A stretch of 64,000 bases of DNA from Litchfieldella rifensis (GTDB lineage Bacteria > Pseudomonadota > Gammaproteobacteria > Pseudomonadales > Halomonadaceae). Where the stretch lies: the NCBI RefSeq assembly GCF_042646605.1, contig NZ_JBHRUG010000026.1, positions 1 to 64,000 of the forward strand, given 5' to 3'. A program made the translations under genes and the position numbers. Below the pieces are notes generated by a model. That model saw only the letters and a program-made list of their open reading frames with translations. It searched no databases and was not told the DNA's origin. Numbering within the stretch: position 1 is the stretch's first letter; each line of letters opens with the position of its first letter. Positions 17,255 through 26,229 of the stretch are shown here, one piece after another.

Positions 17255-18073
17255 TTGGCCAAGATCATTGTAGTGACCTCCGGCAAGGGCGGGGTCGGCA
17301 AGACGACCAGTGCGGCAGCCATCGCCACCGGGCTGGCGCTGCGTGGCAACAAGACGGTGGTGATCGATTTCGATGTGGGCCTGCGTAACCTGGACCTGAT
17401 CATGGGCTGCGAGCGCCGCGTAGTCTACGACCTGGTCAACGTCATCCAGGGTGAGGCCGGCTTGAATCAGGCGCTTATCCGTGACAAGCGGGTCGATAAC
17501 CTGCATATCCTGCCGGCCTCGCAGACCCGCGACAAGGATGCGCTGACCAGCGAAGGCGTCGAGAAGATTCTCGATATGCTGGGCAAGGATTTCGATTACA
17601 TCATCTGCGATTCGCCAGCGGGCATCGAGCGTGGTGCTCAACTGGCCATGTACTTCGCCGACGAGGCGGTCGTCGTCACCAATCCCGAGGTATCATCGGT
17701 GCGCGATTCGGATCGCATCCTTGGGTTGCTGGGGTCGAAGACGCGCCGCGCCGAGCGCAACCAGGATCCGGTCAAGGAACATCTGTTGATCACCCGCTAT
17801 AACCCGTCGCGTGTGGATGACGGTGACATGCTGAATCTCGAGGATATCCAGGAGATCCTGGCCATCGATCTGTTGGGATTGATCCCCGAATCCGAGGCAG
17901 TGCTGCGAGCATCCAACCAGGGGATTCCGGTGACCCACGATGCCAAGAGCGATGCCGGTCAGGCTTATACCGATACGGTGTCGCGCTTGCTGGGTGAAGA
18001 CGTGCCGCTGCGTTTTCATGAGTTTCAGAAGAAAGGTTTGCTAAGCCGCATGTTCGGAGGAGGTCGCCGTTGA
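17255..18073 (+). CDS. minD: Septum site-determining ATPase MinD (TTG start)
   Basis: 272 residues starting at TTG 17255, with ACAGGAAG about 8 nt upstream; this start gives the family N-terminus MAKIIVVTSGKGGVGKTTS. The deviant Walker A box has the signature Lys11 and the P-loop Lys16. The C-terminal FQKKGLLSRMFGGG is the amphipathic membrane-targeting helix. MinD recruits MinC to the membrane and oscillates under MinE control. Its stop overlaps the minE start by 4 nt. Confidence 0.97.
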   Translation: MAKIIVVTSGKGGVGKTTSAAAIATGLALRGNKTVVIDFDVGLRNLDLIMGCERRVVYDLVNVIQGEAGLNQALIRDKRVDNLHILPASQTRDKDALTSEGVEKILDMLGKDFDYIICDSPAGIERGAQLAMYFADEAVVVTNPEVSSVRDSDRILGLLGSKTRRAERNQDPVKEHLLITRYNPSRVDDGDMLNLEDIQEILAIDLLGLIPESEAVLRASNQGIPVTHDAKSDAGQAYTDTVSRLLGEDVPLRFHEFQKKGLLSRMFGGGRR

Positions 18074-18321
18074 AACTGCTGGATTTTCTCAGGGGCGAGC
18101 GCAAGAAGACGGCATCTGTGGCCAAGGAACGGCTGCAGATCATCGTGGCGCACCAGCGAAGCCAGCGCGATCAGCCGGATTACATGCCGATGCTGGAGCG
18201 TGAGTTGCTGGAAGTGATTCGTCGCTATGTCAAGGTGGAGCAGGATGCCATCAACATCAGCCTCGATCGCGATGACGACTGTTCGGTGCTCGAACTCAAT
18301 GTGACGCTGCCGCGTAGCTGA
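18070..18321 (+). CDS. minE: Cell division topological specificity factor MinE (TTG start)
   Basis: 83 residues from TTG 18070, which overlaps the minD stop (TTGA). The N-terminal MKLLDFLRGERKKTA is the membrane-targeting helix, AKERLQIIVAHQR the MinD-binding anti-MinCD segment, and the C-terminal part the dimeric topological specificity domain (KVEQDAINISLDR). GGAGG lies about 6 nt upstream, inside minD. The overlap and unusual start imply coupling that would fix the MinD:MinE ratio. Confidence 0.96.
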   Translation: MKLLDFLRGERKKTASVAKERLQIIVAHQRSQRDQPDYMPMLERELLEVIRRYVKVEQDAINISLDRDDDCSVLELNVTLPRS

Positions 18322-18417
18322 GCCGGCGTCCGTAGTGGATAGTGGTGGCTGAGTGAAACCGAGCACTGTGCTAGGCTGAGCGTCTTTGGCATCCCGGCCC
18401 GTTTGGAGAGATCGCCC

Positions 18418-19878
18418 ATGGCGCAGCCCCTCGCCGCCCCTCGAAGCTTTTTGTGGCACGATTACGAGACGTTCGGTGCCGACCCTCGCCGTGATCGTGC
18501 CTCGCAGTTTGCGGCCATCCGCACCGATGCCGAATTCCAGGAGATCGGCGCGCCGGTGACGTGGTATTGTCGGCCTGCCGACGATTATTTGCCGCATCCG
18601 CAGGCGTGCCTGATCACCGGCATCACGCCGCAACAGGCCACTCGGCGTGGGCTGTCCGAAGCCGAGTTCGCCGGGCGTATCAATGCCTTGATGAGCGAGC
18701 CCGGTACTTGCGTGCTGGGCTACAACAGCTTGCGCTTCGATGACGAAGTCAGCCGCCATCTGTTCTACCGCAACTTCCTCGACCCTTATGCGCGCGAATG
18801 GCAGAACGGCAATTCGCGCTGGGATTTGATCGATGTGGTCCGGGCTTTCCACGCCTTGCGCCCGGAAGGCATCGAATGGCCCGGACGCGAGGATGGGGCG
18901 CCCAGCTTCAAGCTCGAGCACCTCACCGCTGCCAATGGCATCGAGCATGTCGGTGCTCACGATGCCCTGGCCGATGTGCGTGCCACTATTGCCCTGGCGC
19001 GTCTGCTGAAGACACGCAATGCCAAGCTGTTCGACTATCTGCTGCGCTTGCGCAGCAAGCGCGAGGTGGCCAGGCTGCTGGATATACCCTCACGCAAGCC
19101 GGTGCTGCACATTTCGCGACGCTATCCCGCCAGTCGCGGTTGTGCGGCACTGGTGGTGCCGCTGGCCGCGCATCCGAGCAACCCCAATGGCATCGTCGTC
19201 TATGATCTGTCGGTGGATCCGACGCCGTTGTTTTCACTCTCGGTCGAGGCGGTTCGTGAACGGGTCTTCGTCGGTGCCGATGACCTCGCAGAGGGCGAGT
19301 CGCGCATTCCGCTCAAGGTAATTCATATCAACAAGAGTCCGGTGGTATTGCCGATCTCGACTGTCACCGATGATGTGGCCGCGCGGGTCGGCCTCGACAG
19401 AGGACTGTGCGAACGGCATTGGCAGGCGCTATGCAACGATGCCGACTCGGCCCGCAAGGCCGCCGCCGTCTTCGCCGAGGCCCCGCCGGAGGGGCCCCGC
19501 GATCCGGACCTGATGCTCTATTCCGGCGGGTTCTTCTCGCCGGCGGATCGTCAGGAGATGCAGCGCGTGCGTGACACCGACCCCTGGCAACTCGCCGAGA
19601 CATCATTCGCCTTCCAGGACCCGCGGCTGGAGGAAATGCTGTTCCGTTACCGAGCGCGCAGCTATCCCGAGACCCTGGCGGCGGAAGAGCAGACCCAGTG
19701 GGAGGCTTATCGCTGGGCACGGATGAACGATGCAAGCCTTGGCGGGTTGACCTTGGCGGGATTTGCGCGCGAGATCGAGCGCCTCAATCAGACCGCGCTG
19801 TCCGATCGTGACCGCCAGCTCCTCGAGGAACTGGTGATGTATGTGGAGGCGATCATGCCGCCGCAAGCTTTCGGCTGA
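18418..19878 (+). CDS. sbcB: Exodeoxyribonuclease I
   Basis: 486 residues from the ATG at 18418 (GGAGAG at 7 nt), near the usual 475. The DEDDh nuclease domain begins with LWHDYETFG (Asp15, Glu17), continues with LGYNSLRFDDE and ends with the H-x4-D site in GAHDALADV. SH3-like and helical C-terminal domains follow, giving processivity on single-stranded DNA. It degrades ssDNA 3' to 5' in recombination and mismatch repair. It lies 96 nt after minE. Confidence 0.95.
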   Translation: MAQPLAAPRSFLWHDYETFGADPRRDRASQFAAIRTDAEFQEIGAPVTWYCRPADDYLPHPQACLITGITPQQATRRGLSEAEFAGRINALMSEPGTCVLGYNSLRFDDEVSRHLFYRNFLDPYAREWQNGNSRWDLIDVVRAFHALRPEGIEWPGREDGAPSFKLEHLTAANGIEHVGAHDALADVRATIALARLLKTRNAKLFDYLLRLRSKREVARLLDIPSRKPVLHISRRYPASRGCAALVVPLAAHPSNPNGIVVYDLSVDPTPLFSLSVEAVRERVFVGADDLAEGESRIPLKVIHINKSPVVLPISTVTDDVAARVGLDRGLCERHWQALCNDADSARKAAAVFAEAPPEGPRDPDLMLYSGGFFSPADRQEMQRVRDTDPWQLAETSFAFQDPRLEEMLFRYRARSYPETLAAEEQTQWEAYRWARMNDASLGGLTLAGFAREIERLNQTALSDRDRQLLEELVMYVEAIMPPQAFG

Positions 19879-19901
19879 GTCGGCAGCCGCCTTTTGCCTG
19901 T

Positions 19902-19934
19902 GCCAGCGCCCGGATCCATGATCCGGGCGCTGGC
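19902..19934. terminator. Bidirectional hairpin between sbcB and the protease gene
   Basis: GCCAGCGCCCGGAT and ATCCGGGCGCTGGC form a perfect 14-bp stem with a 5-nt loop, midway between two convergent stop codons. It is followed by GTTTCC on the plus strand and preceded by CTTTTGCC, so the U-tract is weak in both directions. Confidence 0.7.
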
Positions 19935-19952
19935 GTTTCCAGGGTGGGTATT

Positions 19953-22862
19953 TCAGTCATCGCCTTCGGGCAACGGTGGCAGCTCGGCGGTCAGGGCCAA
20001 CACATCGCTCGGTGTATCGCCGGGATCGTAGGTGATATTGACCGCGGTGCCGTTGCGCAGCCCGCGCCAGCTCTCGCGCAGCGCGTCGGGTGTGACCGCC
20101 ATCACTTGCGCGGCCAGTCGCTTGCGGCGATCGAAGTCGGTATCGCCATAGGCCAGGGCGCGCCATAGGCGGTTGGTCATGCCGTCGAGCGATGTATCGC
20201 GCTCCAGGAGTTGGTCGCGGACCGCCCGACGGAAGGGGGTCAAGTCTTCGTCGTCGAAGCCTTCCAGCCGCTGGGTGAAGTCTTCCAGAAAGGCGTCGAT
20301 ATGCGCCTGGATCTGATCGCTCGGGGTGTCCGGCGACTGAACCAACAACGCCACTCCAGGCGCATCGAGCAGTGGCGCATAGCTGGCATTGACGATATAG
20401 CCGAGCTGCTGTTCGGTACGCAGCTGTGTATAGAAGGGGGTCTCGATCAATTGTCCCAGCAGGGCCAGGCGTGCCTGGCTGGTCAGGGAACGGTCGGGAC
20501 CTTGCAGGTAGCGTAGTGCCAGCGAATCCTGGCGGGTGGTCTCGGGGTGTAGCTCGGGCAGTGCGGCCGATGCCTGTAGCGGCGCGAGATCGGGAATCTG
20601 GTCGGCGGCCAGGCGCGGGAGTAGCGCGTCGGCGACCAGGCGCGCTTCGCGTTTGGCCAATTTATCATCCAGGTTGCCGACTGCCATGGCTTCGATCCGC
20701 AAGTCGTTGAGGAAGCGGTGACGGAATTCGCGCAGGTCCTCGACGTCGAGCGTCCTCATGGCCTCGAGCAGTCTGCTGGTTGGCCACTGCGGGCGAATCA
20801 GGGCCTCGCCGAGGGTACGGTTGGCTTGTTGGTAGAGGGAGTCCTGCGGCGCATTCCGCCATTCGCGCTCCAGCCGGTAGCGCACGCGATTCACACTGGC
20901 AGCGCCGATCTCGCCCTCGATCAACTGCGCCAGGACCTGGCGCATCACCAGGTCCTGGCGGTCACGCCAGCCCGAGAACGACAAGGTGATCCCTCGGGCA
21001 TGGGCATAAGCTTCGAAGTGGTGTCCGGCCAGGCGGGCCGGATAGAGGTCTTCATTCAGGCTATCGTCGAGCCAGCCCGCCAACAGTCGCGAAAGGGCGG
21101 CATCACGGGCCTTGGCGGCGGCGTCGGGATGCTGCAGGCTGAAGCGCCACTCCACCTTGGGAGTGTTGAAGCGAGCATCGGCCTGGTGCCATAGCGAGAA
21201 GCCGTCCTCGTCGATCAACCGCTGCGGCACGTCATCCTGCATCTCGAGCAGGTTCAGGTTCTCGGCGATGAAGGGGTTGGGAGGCGGCAGCGAAAGGCCG
21301 GCCAGGGGGGCGCCGTCGGGCCAGTCACGCGGGTGCTCCACGCGGTAGGGAGCCTGGAACCAGGGGGAGACCTGGTCACCGTCGACCTCGGGTCCGCTGT
21401 AGACACGCAAGAGGTTGTCGGGGCGCAGGGCATCCAGGTATCCGTGGATCTGTGCGCGCGGGAAGCCGTCCATGCGGTAAGGCGCATAGTTGACGTCTTT
21501 CAACGGGAAAAGCGCCAGGTTCATGGACAGCTGCATGGCGCTGTGCAGCGGCGAGCCGTGCTGCTGGAAGCGGAACTCCTGCTCGGACAGGCTGGCTTGT
21601 TCCCGGTAGCGCCATGCTTCCAGCCCTTCTTCGGCGATCAGGGCGATGGCCTCGAACAGGCTGGCCTGGATGCGCGGCAATTGTCTGGCGCCGGCCGGCG
21701 TCAGGCTGATATCGATCGAGAACAGTGCTTCGTTACCGTCGCCGTGGGTGACGCCCGCCGAGAGCCCATCGGCCAGGCCGGCGTCACGCAACGCCGCCAG
21801 CAGGCTGCCCTCGCCCTCGTGGCCCAACAGGTTGGCGAGGTAGGCGGCCGGTTTGTGGCGATAGTGGTTGATGGGGTCGACGACCGGAAACAGGAAGCGT
21901 ACCTGGCGGCTATCGCGCACCGACTTGACGTCGACAGCCAGCGGCAGACTGCCCTTCTCGACCAGAGGCGCGTCCACCTGGGGGCGTGACAGGTCGCGGT
22001 CGGCAATATCGATGAAACGCTCTTGCACCATGGCTTCGAGTCTGTCCAGCGGCTGTGGTGCCACGATCGCCAGGTGCATGACGTTGGCGCCGTAGTGATT
22101 CTCGTAGAAGTCGATGACCCGCTCGCGCAGGCTCGGCTCGCCTTCCTCGCGGTCGGCCAGGGTCTCGCGGCTGCCGACCGAGAAGCCGGTGGTGGGATTG
22201 TCCGGATTCAGCACCTGGTTGAGTGCGTCATTGACCCGACGTCCGTCGTCACGAAGACGGGCCTGGTACTCCGAGTGGACGATATTGCGTTCGCTTTCGA
22301 GCTGGTCGGCATTGAACAACGGTGCGATGAAGAAACGGCCGAAGCGGTCCAGGGCACCGGGCAAGGCCTCTGGCTCGATATCGAAGAAGTAGTTGGTATC
22401 CTGAGGTGCAGTGAAGGCGTTATGGGTGCCGCCGTGCCGGTTGAGGTAGTTCTGGTAGGCGTCGGCCTCGGGGTATTTGTCGGTACCCAAGAACAACATG
22501 TGTTCGACGAAGTGAGCCAGGCCGGCGAGATCGCTGGGGTCGCTGGCGCTACCCACACCGACGTTCATCGAGGCGGCGGCCTTGTCGGCTTTCGCATCGC
22601 TGACCAGCAGCACGGTCAGGCCGTTGGCGAGCGTCAGGATGCGGTAGTCGCGCTCATCGTGGGGACTGACGCGCGGAGTTTCCACGCGGGCGATGCTTTC
22701 ACCAGCATCGCTGTCATCGGCGAGCAAGGGCGCGGCAGCCAGGACCGCAAGGCTCACTGCCAGACCGCCGAGGAGTCGGCCAAGACGCCACCACCCGTGA
22801 CGGATGGTGACATGATGGTGCCGACGGGAGTCGGCAGTCGAGAGGTAGGGGATATGCATCAT
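19953..22862 (-). CDS. Pitrilysin-type (M16) insulinase-family protease
   Basis: 969 residues from the ATG at 22862 (AAGGAGAC just upstream). Residues about 24-48 form a signal peptide (WWRLGRLLGGLAVSLAVLAAAPLLA), so it acts in the periplasm. The inverted zinc motif HFVEH gives ligands His117 and His121 and the catalytic Glu120; the downstream ERNIVHSEYQ supplies the third ligand. Four M16 half-domains fit the length, as in E. coli protease III (PtrA), which degrades peptides under about 7 kDa. Its start overlaps the stop of the SRAP-like gene by 4 nt. Confidence 0.9.
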   Translation of the reverse strand: MMHIPYLSTADSRRHHHVTIRHGWWRLGRLLGGLAVSLAVLAAAPLLADDSDAGESIARVETPRVSPHDERDYRILTLANGLTVLLVSDAKADKAAASMNVGVGSASDPSDLAGLAHFVEHMLFLGTDKYPEADAYQNYLNRHGGTHNAFTAPQDTNYFFDIEPEALPGALDRFGRFFIAPLFNADQLESERNIVHSEYQARLRDDGRRVNDALNQVLNPDNPTTGFSVGSRETLADREEGEPSLRERVIDFYENHYGANVMHLAIVAPQPLDRLEAMVQERFIDIADRDLSRPQVDAPLVEKGSLPLAVDVKSVRDSRQVRFLFPVVDPINHYRHKPAAYLANLLGHEGEGSLLAALRDAGLADGLSAGVTHGDGNEALFSIDISLTPAGARQLPRIQASLFEAIALIAEEGLEAWRYREQASLSEQEFRFQQHGSPLHSAMQLSMNLALFPLKDVNYAPYRMDGFPRAQIHGYLDALRPDNLLRVYSGPEVDGDQVSPWFQAPYRVEHPRDWPDGAPLAGLSLPPPNPFIAENLNLLEMQDDVPQRLIDEDGFSLWHQADARFNTPKVEWRFSLQHPDAAAKARDAALSRLLAGWLDDSLNEDLYPARLAGHHFEAYAHARGITLSFSGWRDRQDLVMRQVLAQLIEGEIGAASVNRVRYRLEREWRNAPQDSLYQQANRTLGEALIRPQWPTSRLLEAMRTLDVEDLREFRHRFLNDLRIEAMAVGNLDDKLAKREARLVADALLPRLAADQIPDLAPLQASAALPELHPETTRQDSLALRYLQGPDRSLTSQARLALLGQLIETPFYTQLRTEQQLGYIVNASYAPLLDAPGVALLVQSPDTPSDQIQAHIDAFLEDFTQRLEGFDDEDLTPFRRAVRDQLLERDTSLDGMTNRLWRALAYGDTDFDRRKRLAAQVMAVTPDALRESWRGLRNGTAVNITYDPGDTPSDVLALTAELPPLPEGDD

Positions 22863-23545
22863 GTCTCCTTGGCGATGTTCCAGCGCAGCATGGGGCCGGT
22901 AGGATGGCCGCAAGCCCAGTCCTGGTTCGAGGGGTCGTTCACTCGCCTTGATACCGGAAAAGCGCCCAACAGTTCCAGCGGTGCGGGAGTCAACAGGTGG
23001 CCGGCTTCGTCTTCTGGCGTCGCCGGATCGAGCCAGGTCGCGGCCGCGGCACGGTCGATGACGGCCGGCAGGCGCTCGGTCAGGGGGGCCAGCAGGGAGT
23101 TGGCGGCCACGGTGATCAGGGCAGTGGAGTCGTTATGTTCGGTCAGGGTGGTGTGATAGCGACACCATAACGCAGCCAGCAGCAGGGGTCCCCGGTCGAC
23201 ACGCGTCACCAGGAAGGGCTGCTTGAAGCGTGGCTGGGGTTTCCAGACGTAGATGCCGGTGGCAGGGATCAGGCAGCGCCGGGCGCTGAAGGCTTCCTGG
23301 AACATGGGGCGCGACGCTAGGTTTTCGGCACGGGCGCAGTGAGGCGCATGGTCGAGCACCTTGAGCCAGGGGGGAGTCAAGCCCCAGAATGCCGTGACCA
23401 GTTGTACCTGCCCATGGGCCTGGCGAATCATCGACAGGGGCCGACGTGGCGCCTGATTGGCACTGATCAGCAACGACGTTTCGCTGACCAGGCTGGGCAG
23501 CAGGGCAGCGAGGTCGAAGGGTGCGATATGCAAGCGGCCAGCCAT
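22859..23545 (-). CDS. Degenerate SRAP (YedK/HMCES-like) domain protein
   Basis: 228 residues. The SRAP fold is recognisable from AFWGLTPPW (52-60), ARAENLASRPMF (71-82), RCLIPATGIYVWK (90-102), ITVAAN (144-149) and FPVSRRVNDPSNQD near the end. YedK crosslinks abasic sites in ssDNA through Cys2 of MCGRF, assisted by Asn75, Glu105 and His160. Here these positions read Ala2 (MAGRL), Cys70, Val100 and Thr156, so the known chemistry cannot occur. It may be a DNA-binding pseudoenzyme or have a new activity. It is upstream of, and overlaps by 4 nt, the M16 protease gene. Confidence 0.8.
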   Translation of the reverse strand: MAGRLHIAPFDLAALLPSLVSETSLLISANQAPRRPLSMIRQAHGQVQLVTAFWGLTPPWLKVLDHAPHCARAENLASRPMFQEAFSARRCLIPATGIYVWKPQPRFKQPFLVTRVDRGPLLLAALWCRYHTTLTEHNDSTALITVAANSLLAPLTERLPAVIDRAAAATWLDPATPEDEAGHLLTPAPLELLGAFPVSRRVNDPSNQDWACGHPTGPMLRWNIAKET

Positions 23546-23707
23546 GGGGACTCCTGATGAAGCGGGGGGTCAGAGTAACCAAGACGTCGCAGGTGGGAAA
23601 GCTCGATTGCGGCGCAGGCCATGCCTTGGGCTTGCGTTTACGCGCGGTGTCGATATGCTGGTCGGAAACACTGTTCGACCTACGTCGCTACCAACGAGAG
23701 GATGTCG

Positions 23708-24322
23708 ATGGCTCGTCCCAGACAGCATGCGCCAGAGGCGTTGCATGCCCAGGTCATGGCGGCATGTGACGCCTGGTTGCAGGACAATCCTGCACACACG
23801 CTGTCGCTAAGGGCGCTGGCGAGGGAGGTTGGCTGTGCACCGAGCACATTGTTGAAGCTCTATGGCAGCTTCGGCAATCTGCTGCAGCACGTCAACATCG
23901 AAACGCTTGCGCGATTGCGTGGTGCCGTGGAGGGATTGTCGGAGGCTCATCCCGAGCCGCGCCTCAAGTCGCTGGCTACCGCCTATTGGCAGTTCGCCCA
24001 CCGCGCTCCCTATCGCTGGCAGTTGCTGTTCGATTACCCCCTGGCGCAGGAGGGCGAACTCGACCAGCGCCAGAACGATATGATCGAGGCGCTGTTCGTG
24101 CGCGTCGAGGCCACGCTCAAGGAGTACCAGCCAGCGCTGGATGACCCGGCGGCGCGGCGCATGGCCCGCACCTTGTGGGGTAGCGTGCACGGCCTGGTAC
24201 AACTGGGTCTGAATGAGCGGCTGGGATACTGGCAGGGGCAGCCGTTGGAAGTCGGCGAGTTGATCGATCAGCTGCTGTCGACCATCCTTGCCGGGCTCAG
24301 GCATGACCCGAGGGCCTCGTGA
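23708..24322 (+). CDS. TetR-family transcriptional regulator
   Basis: 204 residues from the ATG at 23708, chosen because GAGAGG lies 6 nt upstream (the ATG at 23702 would touch it). The N-terminal helix-turn-helix is TLSLRALAREVGCAPSTLLKLYGSFGNLLQHVN, a TetR-type DNA-binding domain. The C-terminal part has the TetR_C/WHG-like pattern with TLWGSVHGLVQLGLNERLG. The ligand is unknown. The stop overlaps the GTG start of the LplT-PlsC gene by 4 nt, so it probably regulates its own operon. Confidence 0.85.
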   Translation: MARPRQHAPEALHAQVMAACDAWLQDNPAHTLSLRALAREVGCAPSTLLKLYGSFGNLLQHVNIETLARLRGAVEGLSEAHPEPRLKSLATAYWQFAHRAPYRWQLLFDYPLAQEGELDQRQNDMIEALFVRVEATLKEYQPALDDPAARRMARTLWGSVHGLVQLGLNERLGYWQGQPLEVGELIDQLLSTILAGLRHDPRAS

Positions 24323-26223
24323 GTTCACGCCTTCTCATTCAGCGCCGCTTCGCACCTCTGTTCTGGACCCAGGCGCTGGGTGCCTTCAACGACAACCTCG
24401 TGCGAATGGTCCTGCTGTTGCTGGTCTGGAGTGTGGCTTCGCAGCAGGATCGGGAGTATGGCTGGATCCCCAGCCTGGCGGCGGTGGTTTTTCTGCTGCC
24501 CTTTCTGTTGCTGTCCTCCTGGGGCGGGATGCTTGGCGACCGGCTCGACAAGCAACGCCTGATTCGTCGCTTGAAGCTGCTGGAATTGGTAATCATCGGT
24601 ATGGCGTCGGTGGCGGTATGGTTCGAGAGCATCGTCATGCTGTTCGTCGTGCTACTGCTGCTGGGAGTGCAGTCGGCGCTTTTCGAGCCGGTGAAGTATG
24701 CCATCCTGCCGCAGCACCTGGTGCCCACCGAACTGGTGAACGGCAATGCCTGGATCGGGGCGGGTTTCTTCGTTGCCATCCTGGCGGGCACCTTGCTGGC
24801 CGAGTCGTTGATGACGCTGCCCGAGCCCTGGGCGCGGCTGACGGTCATTCTGGCCTTGGTCGGGACGGCGAGCCTGGGGCTGATGGCAAGCTTTGCGGTG
24901 CCGCCGGCCCCGCCGCGCGCCAGGATCCGTGTGACCTGGCATCCGTGGCGCAGTACCTGGGAAGTGCTGCGCCAGGGCGTGCGTGAAAAGCACCTCTTTC
25001 CCGCCATGCTGGGTATCGCTGCCTTCTGGTTCTTCGGTACCTGCTACTTGACGCTGCTGCCGGCCTGGGCACGCAATATCGTTGGCGGTGCATCGTCGTT
25101 CAGCTTGTTGTTGACGGCATTTGTCCTGGGAGTGGGGGGAGGCGCCCTGCTCTGTGCGCGTTTTTCGGCAGGGCGACTGGAGTTGGGCCTGGTGCCGCTG
25201 GGCGCGCTCCTGATCGGTGCCGCGAGCTTGTATCTGGCCAGCCTGGCGCCATTGCCGGGTGGCATGCATGAGCTGGCCATCCTGATGGGTAGCGGCGGCT
25301 TCTGGCAGATGTTGGTGGGCTTCGCCCTGGTGGGGGTCGGGGGAGGCCTCTACAGCGTGCCGCTCTATACCCTGATCCAGGTGATCAGCCGCGAGGAACA
25401 GCGTGCCCGCCTGATCTCCGCCGCCAATATCATCAATGCACTGCTGGTCGCCATGGCGCTCGCTTACGGTATCGCCATGCTGGTGTGGCTGGAGAGCGGT
25501 CTGCGGATGTTCGTCGCCAGCCTCGGAGCCATGGCGCTGATCATCGGGGCCGGCTTGTTGCTGCGTCGGCCCCGCCCGGTGCTGCGTTTGATGATCTTCG
25601 CCCTGGTGCATGTGATCTATCGGCTGCGCTTCCACGGGCGCCAGCATATTCCCGTACGCGGCGCGGCGCTGGTGGTGTGCAATCATGTCAGCTTCATGGA
25701 TGCCTTGGTACTGGGCGGCGCCAGCCCTCGACCATTGCGTTTCCTGATGGATCAACCCATCTACGAGTCGCCGTGGCTCAACTGGTGGTTTCGCATTGTC
25801 GGTGCCATTCCGGTGAATTCCGATCGTCGCGACCCCGGCAATGTGCGTCGCGCTCTGAACGAGGTCAGCCATGCCCTGCGCCAGGGCGAGGTGGTAATGC
25901 TGTTTCCCGAGGGGCGATTGACCCCGGATGGCGAGATCCAGGGGTTCCGGCGAGGGCTGGACATGATTCTGGCGCGCGATCCGGTACCGGTGGTGCCGGC
26001 GGGATTGGCGGGGTTGTGGGGATCCTGGACATCCCACTACGGAGGCCGCGCCTTGACCAAGCTGCCGCGACGCTTTCGCGCGCGAGTCGCGCTCTCTTTC
26101 GGTGAACCGCTATCGGCCCGTGAGGCGCGCTCGGCGCTGCTGGAGACACGTGTGCGCAAACTCAAGGCCGAGGCCGAGGCCTGGGTCACTGATCGAGGCA
26201 AGTCACCGTTGGCTCAGTCCTGA
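24319..26223 (+). CDS. LplT-like MFS transporter fused to a PlsC acyltransferase
   Basis: 634 residues with a GTG start. Residues 1-415 form an MFS module with about 12 membrane segments, beginning FWTQALGAFNDNLVRM, as in lysophospholipid transporter LplT. Residues 425-634 form a glycerophosphate acyltransferase domain with the catalytic NHVSFMD (His456, Asp461) and FPEGRLT (529-535). E. coli splits these jobs between LplT and Aas. The acyl-ACP synthetase domain of Aas is absent, so acyl-CoA or acyl-ACP must come from elsewhere. The predicted role is uptake and re-acylation of lysophospholipids at the inner membrane. Confidence 0.88.
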   Translation: MSSRLLIQRRFAPLFWTQALGAFNDNLVRMVLLLLVWSVASQQDREYGWIPSLAAVVFLLPFLLLSSWGGMLGDRLDKQRLIRRLKLLELVIIGMASVAVWFESIVMLFVVLLLLGVQSALFEPVKYAILPQHLVPTELVNGNAWIGAGFFVAILAGTLLAESLMTLPEPWARLTVILALVGTASLGLMASFAVPPAPPRARIRVTWHPWRSTWEVLRQGVREKHLFPAMLGIAAFWFFGTCYLTLLPAWARNIVGGASSFSLLLTAFVLGVGGGALLCARFSAGRLELGLVPLGALLIGAASLYLASLAPLPGGMHELAILMGSGGFWQMLVGFALVGVGGGLYSVPLYTLIQVISREEQRARLISAANIINALLVAMALAYGIAMLVWLESGLRMFVASLGAMALIIGAGLLLRRPRPVLRLMIFALVHVIYRLRFHGRQHIPVRGAALVVCNHVSFMDALVLGGASPRPLRFLMDQPIYESPWLNWWFRIVGAIPVNSDRRDPGNVRRALNEVSHALRQGEVVMLFPEGRLTPDGEIQGFRRGLDMILARDPVPVVPAGLAGLWGSWTSHYGGRALTKLPRRFRARVALSFGEPLSAREARSALLETRVRKLKAEAEAWVTDRGKSPLAQS

Positions 26224-26229
26224 AGCCGT

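Noticed and set aside
22859..23545. The SRAP-like gene as a decaying pseudogene
   Set aside because: The frame is full length, the composition is normal and it overlaps the next gene by 4 nt. All catalytic positions are changed while the scaffold is kept, which suggests constraint rather than decay.
24652..26037. A 461-codon minus-strand frame over the LplT-PlsC gene
   Set aside because: Gln/His-rich low-complexity shadow of a membrane protein gene read backwards.
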